Below, piece after piece: positions 45,321-55,323 of a stretch of DNA of 64,000 bases. The first letter of the stretch is position 1, and every line of letters begins with the position of its first letter. The DNA lies in the NCBI RefSeq assembly GCF_932274485.2, contig NC_065886.2:38613501-38677500 (forward strand), written 5' to 3'. Both the position numbers and the translations under genes were made by a program. This stretch comes from Patella vulgata. Taxonomy: Eukaryota; Mollusca; Gastropoda; Patellidae. The notes below the pieces were generated by a model. That model made no database searches, was not told the DNA's origin, and saw nothing but the letters and a program-made list of their open reading frames with translations.

Positions 45321-46289
45321 TTATGCTAATATATGAAGGAATTCAAATCCATCCATGGAGTTCATATCGCTATTGTTAATTTTTGAATTAGTACAGTTTA
45401 TCAAAAATATTGAGAATTTTCTTAAAGCTACACGATCGCCAGACGCGATTTTAGGCCAACTTTCAGCTTTCGACGAAAAAGCAGCTGCTAAAAGTGGTAA
45501 ATTTCCAAAGTCTCTTTCTAACAATGCTTTGGCTCTTTTATATGCATGTGAAGGCGGATCAATTAAAGGACAGTTCTTGATAATTTCATGCGCCTCACCG
45601 CGTGTGTATTTCAACAAGTATTCTAGGCGTCGTGCACTGTCTTCAGTGTTCCTTTCCACTATTAATTCAAAGTTTTTAATGAAAGTTCTGTATGTCATAA
45701 CATCTAAGCCATCAAATGGTTTGATTTCATGTAAGGGTAAGGCTTGATCCCTTTGATTGTCAATTAATTTATTCAACACCGATTCCATGGTAATATTTGT
45801 AGGTGTATGATCAGGTTGTGGTAAGTTGGATGTATTTGTTACAGCTGAGGGTTTATCAACATTTTCTTTGTGTTTATTATGTGTCACAGAACGTTCAGGG
45901 ATCACGGATGATTTTGCACTAGATTTACATCTACCGGCACTCTGTATTTCAACTAAATCTGTAGCAGCTTTCAATTTTGCTTTAAGTGCGATTTCTTTCT
46001 GTTTTCTGTCTAATCTCATCTTTTCTTCTTTCTGTATTCTTTCTAATTTCAGTTGCTCTTCTTTCTGTATTCTTTCTAATTTCAGTTGCTCTTCTTTCCG
46101 TATTCTTTCTAATGTCAACTTCTCTTCTTCAATTTTGTTTTGTTCTTGAAATACTTCTAATTGATATTTTAACTCTAATTGTCTTTTTATGTTCATTAAT
46201 CGAAGAGTTGAAGACGTTGTTGATTTTGATCTATTACTAGGTACATTAGAAAGGCTATCTTGGGGTCTAATGTCATCTCGCGGATGCAC
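45321..46289 (-). mobile_element. BEL/Pao gag part
   Basis: 322 residues: a charged coiled coil with repeats of LERIQKEEQLK (about 50-100), then the DUF1759-like segment IKPFDGLDVMTYRTFIKNFE and YLLKYTRGEA, typical of Pao gag. Confidence 0.88.
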
Positions 46290-46401
46290 AAAATTGGCAA
46301 CTGATTGATAATTATCTTCACTTGGGGTAATGTTTATAATAGAATGTTCATGGTCATTTGCACCGGCCCCGTGTGGCTCTGTATTGTCACCCGCACCGGC
46401 C

Positions 46402-46613
46402 CCGTTATAATAAAGGAAAGTTGAGTGTCAACATCAAATTCATCGTGAAAAACGATATCAAAACCCCCATTACACACACACACGAGGGCTTGGCTCACCG
46501 GTCACCATGCGTCTGCTTTCACATCCTATAATAGTCAATCACCTAGCAACACGCGCTTCCACTCAGACACACTCGAACATCCAGACTCTCATTTACCGAT
46601 TTTGAACATAACA
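46402..46613 (-). mobile_element. BEL/Pao 5' LTR (shared part)
   Basis: 212 bp matching 40152-40363. After it, toward gag, comes a short leader with two copies of GGGGCCGGTGC. Confidence 0.75.
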
Positions 46614-47200
46614 GTTGTCCAGGGGCATCATAAACACTTATTTATAGATGGGCAGTCCTAGAAATTTTTTATTAATATATTATGTCAACATAATGACATC
46701 CCCCCACCCCCCATTGTAGACATTTGACCCCCTATATCTCGAAAACGCCCCCTCAAACGCCTGATCACCACCCAGATTCCTAATCTACGCAAAAAACTGG
46801 TCTAGAAAAACTTGGTCTCATAAATTCACAGCTCAGGTGGCAACCCCCCCCCCCCCTTCAGCCACCGGACTATAAAACACTAATATTAATAATTTCCGCC
46901 GAGGTCGCTTGTGTACTCTGTCCGCCCGTTATTTAATCCATGGTCCTCGAGTTAGAAGGTTAAGCGCTCTGTAATCTAACTACCAGTTATTCTGATCGTG
47001 CCACGGAACAACATTCATATATATACTCTTAAAATCCTTGGCCAACATTGGCATTAGAATGGCACCATTGTGCCTAAGGTAGAGGGATTTATGCATAGAA
47101 ATCCAATAAACGAGCTTTTTTTACGGCTTATTTTAACTAATTCAATATAAGACTTACCATTAAAATCATCATTTATGAACAATTAAACTATTGCTAAGTT
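46614..47200. other. no gene seen
   Basis: Non-coding DNA with C-rich runs near 46700 and 46845. No splice-flanked exon or transposon end found. Confidence 0.4.
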
Positions 47201-47205
47201 GCACG

Positions 47206-47335
47206 TTTGTGTAATGTAGCCATCTGTATGTTTTTTGTTTAACTTTTAGAAAAGATGATCGCTCATGTGGCGTTACAGCGATAGATTTTTTTTCTCACAA
47301 AGAGTTAAGTTTCTAGGTCACATTTAAAGTAGCTA
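47206..47335 (+). repeat. direct repeat copy 1 with exon-like core
   Basis: Matches 47891-48030. Contains GTTTAACTTTTAG, an acceptor-like signal, followed by an open stretch coding KDDRSCGVTAID and a stop. Confidence 0.6.
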
Positions 47336-47890
47336 AGTCCGTAACTCAATATCATCCAAAATCTTCGACATTGAAAACATTTTTGCAATTTAAATCATCA
47401 TTGGTGTTGTGATCTTACCTGGAAAAGATGGGCTTCTGATATACAATATTTAAGAGAAAATAAACATTTTACCATTATTTGTAACAAGGTGCTCAAAGAA
47501 TGAGGTTAGACATATTCCACAAGTCATGTCAAACGGTGATATCATATTCTTATTTGGAGACCATGCGCAATAAATAATATCGGTGTTGACTGGAATAACC
47601 AGACGCTAGAAACTGACTTGCGGTTGAGACTTCTGGCGTATTTCGCCGAACATAACTGATGACAATTCACAGTAAAACGGACACGATTGAATGTAAAACA
47701 GTTTATATAAATTCATATTACATTATTATGTGTGTTGCGACGCATTTGTGCCAATTTCTAGGTCCAAAATATTAGCGATTTAGCTCCTTTAAGTTTCAAC
47801 TTAGCTCTGAAAAACGAATTCTTAATTTCCTCAGTCGGGATTCTTCTGGTTTTTTTTTACGTACGTACAAATAACGATTGAATTTAAAAT

Positions 47891-48102
47891 TTTGTGTAAT
47901 ATAACCATTTGAATGTGTTTTGTTTTAACTTGTAGAAAAGGTGATCGCCCATGTGGCGTTACAGCTGTAGATATTTTTATCACAAAGAGTTAAGTTTCTT
48001 GGTCACATTAAAGTTTTAACTTTAGTTCTAAAAAACGAATTCTTAACTTATTCTTGGTCACATTAAAGTTTCAACTTTAGCTCTGAAAAACGAATTCTTA
48101 AC
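47891..48102 (+). repeat. direct repeat copy 2 plus short tandem
   Basis: Second copy of the 47206 unit (acceptor-like TTTTAACTTGTAG, then KGDRPCGVTAVD and a stop). It is followed by a 48-52 bp tandem duplication of GGTCACATTAAAGTTT...AACGAATTCTTAAC. Confidence 0.6.
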
Positions 48103-48104
48103 AA

Positions 48105-49240
48105 CACCAAATATCAGTTACATTTTCGGCTGATTTTTATAAATGAACTAGACCATAGTTAAAACATTCTAATAATGGAGAAACTCGCGGTTGACCACAT
48201 AAACGTAATATGCAGAAAGTACTTACCGTACTGATATTGTAGACGTTAAATATCCATTGTAATATTCCTATTATGTTTCCAATATGTTTTACAGACAAAT
48301 ATAAAAAAATACACATCCAGAACAGAGCACACGTTATACGCCCTAAAAAGATTAGAATTCGAGTGTTGTGCCGTCCGGTCCGGACGTATATAAAGCAAGC
48401 AATAATGTAACTCCTAAAATCGCTAAGGCGGCAACTAACCACGGGGTTTTACGGTTAAGTACGAGAGTATCGCTAACCCTGCAATATACGTCCACATTCC
48501 CGCTTTGATTGGTATGGTACTTTTTAAAATGAAGAAAATGAACTATGAAATGGCTGTAATATGACAAGAGGCAAAGAAGGTTAGGCGTTGGAATTATTTT
48601 GCCAAATTTACAGACAAAATATTAACAAAAAAAGTGGGCGTGGCAACGCTCAAGGCGGTCGAGGCATGCCCCAAAACAAATAGTTGTTGTCTACGGTATA
48701 AGGAATAAATATGCAAAGTTCCAAGATGATCCATTCCGAATTGCAGTCTGTAGACATTGGGCCAATGTTTGCTGACTGCCGAGCACGTGCCACTTCGTGA
48801 CTGAATAGTTTTCATTCGAGATTTTTGTTCAGTTGTGGATCATGCTGACAAGAGAAGGTTAGATTGTTATTAGCAACATTCTAGTGGAAATAAAAGAAAA
48901 GAAGGCGTGTCAGACGTAATGGCCGCCTTAAACGAGTGTGTTACTATTCTGCGTAAACCTTTGCGCAACGTTGGTCCAAGAGATATGTGCTAGAACGTCT
49001 CGAACTCGTTTTTAATGTAAAGTTGCAATTTCTTTTAACAAACAATTATAACACATTTATTGGGACTTTTGATACGCAAAGTAAATTGATTAATTTTAGA
49101 ATTTCAAAATTGCTAACTTTTTATCCATCTATAATTGCTTTGTTATTCTTCCATTCTGTCATATTTGTTTTCTATACGGGGGAAGGGATGCCTGCTGTGT
49201 TGGAATGTGCTTGGAAACATAAAGAAATATTGCAGTTATT
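48105..49240. other. no supported gene
   Basis: A minus-strand open stretch near 48352-48500 has a membrane-like segment (LVAALAILGVTLLLALY) after a possible acceptor, but no upstream exon or start could be matched, so no gene is called. Confidence 0.35.
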
Positions 49241-49244
49241 GTAA

Positions 49245-49300
49245 ATTTCTAGTCCCGAAATGACCTAGTTTGTGTCCAGTGGACGTTACCCCCCCCCTCT
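49245..49300 (+). mobile_element. SINE-B 3' fragment
   Basis: AGTCCCGAAATGACCTAG, GTGTCCAGTGGACGTTA and a C/T-rich tail; only the 3' end. Confidence 0.65.
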
Positions 49301-49451
49301 TTCTCTTTCTCTCCCGTGAATTTCAATGGCGACGGTGTTTTGAATCTGGTGATAGACACGCCTCAACAATTACAATTGACGACCATTCGATTATTAATTT
49401 CCCACACCTGTTGGACCTCTTACCTCTCGGACCTACCTGCTGGAAAAAGAG

Positions 49452-49700
49452 AAATGCAATGAAATGGGGTTTAACGTCCTGGTGTTCTGCTCCTGCTGCG
49501 TTAATGAAAACGGTCATATGCCATGCAGTGTGCTATGAGGGAAATTATGCCCGGACAGCGGCGCTGCTGGCCTACTCTTATTTGGAATTCTGTCAAGCGT
49601 TATTTTACGTGAACTCCAACTGTCCCCTGCCAGGCACTGACAAATGGGAACCACGCCGGAAAATCTTGATGAACTTTCTCGGCCAACACAGGGATAGAAA
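49452..49700 (-). mobile_element. SINE-A, degraded copy
   Basis: Minus orientation with GGGGTTTAACGTCCTGG, GTGTGCTATGAGGGAAATTA and GATGAACTTTCTCGGCCAA. The open frame across it is an artefact of the repeat. Confidence 0.7.
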
Positions 49701-49959
49701 GGAAAAGTCCATCGCCAGTCCGCCACACCAGAGCGCGATCTGGCCAAGTTCCATCACAACAAACCCCATCGCTAACACCTTGCTACCGATTGTTAATGAC
49801 AGTTCCCATATCACCGCCAGCCCTTTGGCAGGCAAACTCGCCATATGCTTACCCACTAACTCCACAGGCGGGCTATCTGATAGGTGTCAAAATGGCGACA
49901 GTTTTTGTAGTGGTGGGTATGGACACCAGCAGCAGCATCAATGTCTGTGACAGCTGTGG

Positions 49960-51500
49960 GGTTGAAACCACTCCACTTAACACAAGGGCTGACCTTATGA
50001 TCTAAAGAACAAGCTCTAACATAGGTCCCAAAGGTACCAGCAGCTTAATTGCGACGGATGGGTGTAATGATTGGTAGCACGCACCTCAGGTTATAGAGCA
50101 ACATGAAAGATCAATCCCGTATTGCAAGAATGTAGTCCGGGTTAGTGAAAGCTAATGGCTGGGGTCGTATCGATATATTTGGGCTGCAGCAAATCGCCCA
50201 CTGGAAGAACGCTATATAAATGTGCACAAGTATTGTGACAGAGCTGGTGGACCGTTACCTCGATGTATTCGAATTGCTTGTGGATTACTAGACGTTTCTT
50301 ATTTGGCATAAATACAGAAGAATGCAAACCAAAGACGACGATATACCAATTACCTGTCGTCCACCATAGAAGCTCAGGACTTCGACGTTGCGATTCATTA
50401 GGAGATTAATAACGTTATTTCAGGAACTGTTGGAACGGCTTAAATTGGACATCGTCAATTGTTCGAAACCAGTCATATGGCAGTGCGTCTAACATGAATG
50501 GCAAAGACACGAAAGCCTTCACCAACGAAATAATCCGTGTATTGGATATTCTCTAGTCTTGATTGGACATTAAGCTGGCGGATACCTGCATGCCTGTAGT
50601 GTGCTTTTTAAAAAAATGTTGAGCACGTGTATAATTTCGTCACTGCAGCTACGTCATTGTTCTGAATATTGGTTAAAGTGCATCGGTCTACGCATTCCGA
50701 CATGACATTAGTCGGAATGGATACAAGGCCTGGAGGATATAGATATATAATGATTCTAACCAGAAAAAGCGGCACAACTAGCTTAGAAAGTACGCAGTCA
50801 ATGCGAGATTGCTTCGATACATTTCGACCCTACTCTTTGTTTTCTCAACACCACATATAGAAGGTTAACCCGAAATTGTGTCCGTTACAGTTTTAAATCT
50901 TTGATTTTAAATGAGTAAGACTTGGCTTATACTTTCATTTCATCATCAAATTGACTGTTCGATAATAATCATTTTCTGTTCAAGGTAAACCGATGTGATA
51001 AACAATTTCAATTGGTCGAGACTTCGGAGCACACCAATTTAGAAATATGTGGACAACGGGTATCAACTTGTCTCACTCCAGGAACGAACGAACGGGTATG
51101 AAGATACGCCTCGTCACAAACTAGTTAAACGGACTGTTATACGTGTGATAGTCCTGACAGTGTTCAAAATAAGCCTTATCTAATATTTTGGAAATATATT
51201 GGGTTTAAATTTTTTTAAAATATCTTACAATCTCTGTTAAAAATTAAATAGTCTGATTTCGATAGAGCCTTTATTTAAAAAAAGGAAGAAAAGAAGACAG
51301 TGATATACAAGGGTAAATATCAAGCGTGGAAATATAACTTCATTAAAATAAAAGATAAAAAAAAAGAATACAAATCTCAAAAGGGTTTAACTCTTATATG
51401 ATATAAACGTCTTGGAAAACAAACCGCAACAAATTAATTGACCAGCGGCTGCCAGGCAGGAGACGCCCACATTTTGCAAGAGATGGATAGAGAACAAGCT
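49960..51500. other. no supported gene
   Basis: A tRNA-like stretch near 50060-50120 (GGTAGCACGCACC, GATCAATCCCG) may be another SINE head. Otherwise nothing recognisable. Confidence 0.35.
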
Positions 51501-51509
51501 AAAAACAAA

Positions 51510-52470
51510 AACGAGTTTTTGTACAATCAGGGGTCATAATCCAGAAAGTTATGGCCTGGAATGCGCAAATATCAAAAGGGACTGGGATGTTTGGAATATA
51601 AAGATATTTTTTAAGTTCCATCAAAATTGGATACAAATATGCATTTCAAGTTTCATCAAAATCGGCACAACCTTGATATACCAGATATTTACACTATTTG
51701 CGTACGAGAGGCGGCCATTTTGTCAGTCAGTTTTGGTCCGATTTTTACGAAATTCGAACTCAACCTTCATAACCGTGTTTTTTGAAATCGGATAATAATT
51801 GTGACCTTCAGAGGGACCACAAGCTAAAAAGGAAGTTACGATTCGATACGCGCAAATATCGACAGGAACCAAGATCTTTGGGTTATAAACACGCATTTCA
51901 AGTTTCAACAAAATCGGATTAAAATTGTGACCTCTACAGCGTCCACAACCTTGATAATGATATACCATATTTTTACACTATTCGCGCACAAGCGGCGGCC
52001 ATTCTGTCCGTCAGTTTTGGTCCGATTTTCACGAAATTCGAACTCAATCTTTATTAAAGTGTAACGGTCATATACTAAAAGGTTTTTTTTTAAATTGGAT
52101 AAAAATTGTGACCTCTGGAGGAACCACAAGCCAAAAACGCGATTTTTCGTACAATCAGGGGCCATAATTCAGGAAGTTACGATTCGATATGCGCGAATAG
52201 CGAAAGGAACCAAGTTTCATCAAAATCGGATCAAAATTGTGACCTCTAGAGTGTCCACAAGCTAAAAACACGATTTTTCGTACAATCAGGGGCCATAATC
52301 CATGAAGTTATGGTCCGATACATGCCAATATCGAAAGGAATCGAGATCGTAGGGAGATAAAGCTATATTTCAAGTTTTGTTGAAATCGGATAAAAATTTT
52401 GACCTGTAGAGTGTCCACAAACAAATTGTGGACGGACGGACAAACAGTGACGACGACAATATACGTGCGG
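51510..52470. repeat. satellite-like array, about 160-200 bp unit
   Basis: Five or so diverged copies of a unit with CGATTTTTCGTACAATCAGG, GGAAGTTACGATTCGATA, TTCATCAAAATCGGA and AATTGTGACCTCTAGAG. The last copy ends with GGACGGACGGACAAACAGTG. A partial array of the same unit is at 1110-1670. Confidence 0.8.
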
Positions 52471-52559
52471 CGTATAAAAAGGAAACAAAAAAGACGTTAG
52501 CCCAAATTTCATTTCACACAAGATGATAAACTCGCCTTCAAAGTAAAATAAGAACCTTA

Positions 52560-53135
52560 AAAATAGATAAAGTTAATTATCCAACACTGATATTTTAAAC
52601 AATCTTAGTAAAAGTGTAATAAGAATTTTAAAAATTAATACAAAATTATCTACCACTGAGATGTTAAACAGTCTTAGTAAAAGTAAATAAGAATTTTAAA
52701 ACTAAATACAAATTTATCAAACACTGAGATATTAAACCGTCTTAGTAAAAAGTTAAATAAGAATTTATCCAAAATGAAATAGATTTCTTAAAAAGGACAC
52801 ATCACTGAGATGTTAAGAATGTTAAAACTAGATACAAAATTATCGAACACTGATATTACACAGTCTAAGCAAAAGTAAAATAAGAATTTTAAAACTAAAT
52901 ACATAGTTATCCAACAATGAGATATTACACAGTCTTACCAAAAGTAAAATAAGAATTTTAAAACTAAATACATAGTTATCCAACAATGAGATATTACACA
53001 GTCTTACCAAAAGTAAAATAAGAATTTTAAAACTTAAATACATCGTTATCCAACAATGAGATATTAAACAGTCTTAGTAAAAGTAAAATAAGAATTGTAA
53101 AAACAAGATACAAAATGAAAGAAATATCTTAAAGA
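52560..53135. repeat. 69-bp tandem array downstream of 6C-D
   Basis: About eight copies of a 69-70 bp unit containing GAGATATTACACAGTCTTAC and AAAATAAGAATTTTAAAACT. The last three are nearly identical. The same motif (ATGTTAAACCCGTCTTAG) occurs once downstream of 6C-C exon 4 at about 30963. Confidence 0.85.
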
Positions 53136-53326
53136 GGACACATCACTGAGACGTTATAACCGTCTTAGAAACATAACATATATTAAACGTTATTTTGAGA
53201 AAAAAAAGAATGGCGTCATATTTTCAAAGAAATAGAAAATTTCGTATCGTTGAATTTACTAAGCATGTGTTGTTAAAAAAACCAGATACTAGTCTGGTAA
53301 TAATAGAAAGGGAGGGCACTGTATCT

Positions 53327-53403
53327 TTAGTAGATATCTTTGATGAACATCAGAAAAGTTGAGATGAGCATAAGTGACATACTGACTGTCATGGTACATC
53401 CAT
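53327..53403 (-). CDS. 6C-D exon 4 (hydrophobic tail)
   Basis: 77 nt, acceptor TCTTTTATTACAG, stop TAA after FIKDIY. Confidence 0.85.
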
Positions 53404-53477
53404 CTGTAATAAAAGAACACGGGTTAAGGTTAATATAATTAAGCTGGCTCCTTTTCAAGGATTTTAACAAAGGTACA

Positions 53478-53528
<51 letters not shown>

Positions 53529-55262
53529 CAATTAAATGACATACCACCAAAATGCCATACGTGTTATCTCCCTTACGTGAAATTTAATTACACTAAAATG
53601 GCCAATTATTATATATTAATGATATAGCATCTGAGGCGTAAAAAATATCAACGCAGTACTAAAACGGCAGTGTCTTACCACACTTATAACCGGAAGTCCT
53701 TTCAAATCCTTCATCTGCAGCTTTGGTAATATCTGCACTACATCCACGACTTTGTAGGCATGCCTTGTATCTATTCAGTATTCTATTCAAAATAACAAAA
53801 CAAAACCATTATTATTATTCTTACCTTTCGGGGTGCAAAAAACATAGACAGCCTACTAACCCATCACAACAAATGTGAAGTGAAAATATGAATTGTAGAT
53901 GATAGGAGTAGACTCTTCCATGTTAGTATTTTCATTATACAAAGCACAAATATGTTTTTCTTTCGTAAAATAAATGTCTGAAGGCCTGCGCACAACAAGT
54001 GAGTTAGTTATACAAAGGTATATAATTTATCACGATTATCGCTAAGTGGGCTGGGGAGCGGGAGGTCTGTCATTGAGTCAACTGGTGTGGTTTCGATTCC
54101 CCGCCTGTCCAACCTCGTAGGTTTTCTCCGGGTCCTCCAGTTTCCTCCCACTGCTCAAGACCACGGCGCTCAAGCGAATTATTGAAATAAAATGGAATCA
54201 TATGTTAGTCTCGAAATGACATAGTTTGTGTCGAGTAGACATTTATTGAAATAAAATTAAACCATACTAGTCCCGATATAACCTAGTTCGTGTCGAGTGG
54301 AAGTTAAACCTCACCCGCTAAGTGTTTGATTATGACAGCCTGCGGCCGGCCAAGGTTGTCTGCAATAAAAAATGCAGTCACTGCTGCCCGTAAATGACCA
54401 AAACTACGAATGTAAATCGTCGTGATTTCAGTTTTGTCAATTTATTTGTCTACGGTTTTGACAGTTTTTCTACTGTTTATTTATGAATCTTCACATTACT
54501 TGTACCAAGTTGACACAAAGTTCTTATTATTTTCTTCTAGTTGGGGAATAACCCCAAGATCGATAACCATTTCTCGGGGAAAAGGGTTGACGATGGTTTC
54601 TGATACAAGGCACCCTGATGAAGATATTTGTAGTTTGCTACCTAAAAACTACGGGTAACTTGAGGGGAGCCTAAAATCCAAGATGTCGGCCAAAAATGGT
54701 TTGACATAGTTCACGAAATGCCCCATGTCATTTTATAGGTTTTATTGGTCCCCGGACTCATTTTTGAGGTTTCAAATTGATCCAATATGCCGGCAGCAAA
54801 AAGTAATCTTTCAATACCAATAACAATATACACGTGTGATATGTCTTATAGGGGGCGCAGGGCACGAATATTCAATTTCCAAGCTGATGGGACTAATGGG
54901 AATGGAGATATCATACAGACATTAATCATTTTTGCGACTACAGGCCTACATAATGTAATGATAACATCCAAATTTTTTAAAAAAACATCCACGAATCTTA
55001 TCCTTCATATACTACAGCTATCATAATACATTATATGACCCCGAAAACGTGTCAAGAATCTCAGTATTTTGAGTCATCTGTCGAATTGCGCGCTCAGATT
55101 GAGAAGTATTTTTATTTTGGAAGTTATCGACCGAGAAGTTTTTTAAACACGGTGGCATAGGGCATCAGGTGTGTATCATATAGACTAACACTTTCCAGCC
55201 ACGCCCAAGAGGCGATGGCGGATTCTGGAGTCTGTAATGCAACATAAGGTAGGATTAATAGT

Positions 55263-55323
<61 letters not shown>

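Larger units (their letters stand above)
40152..46613 (-). mobile_element. BEL/Pao LTR element
   Basis: Minus-strand element of about 6.5 kb with gag, a Pao-type pol and terminal repeats. The two 212-bp end copies (40152-40363 and 46402-46613) look identical by eye, so the insertion is young. A purine-rich tract (AGGGGCCGG) precedes the left copy as expected. The coding part is long but not in one frame, so it looks nearly whole with one or two breaks. No envelope gene is seen. Confidence 0.9.

Noticed and set aside
46290-46620. Envelope gene for the BEL/Pao element
   Set aside because: Nothing with a membrane-protein character lies between pol and the 3' repeat or before gag.
48137-48567. 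Minus-strand hydrophobic ORFs with a possible acceptor and a GTAAGT donor
   Set aside because: No start exon, no domain, two competing frames; not enough to call a gene.
49270-49950. 226-codon plus-strand ORF
   Set aside because: Its start and middle are antisense SINE-A with no protein features; chance open frame across a repeat.
50040-50240. tRNA gene
   Set aside because: Box-like words are present but the sequence does not fold into a cloverleaf by eye; more likely a SINE head.
52840-53043. Repetitive ORF with a 23-residue period
   Set aside because: Produced by a 69-bp tandem array; no signal peptide, start context or homology.
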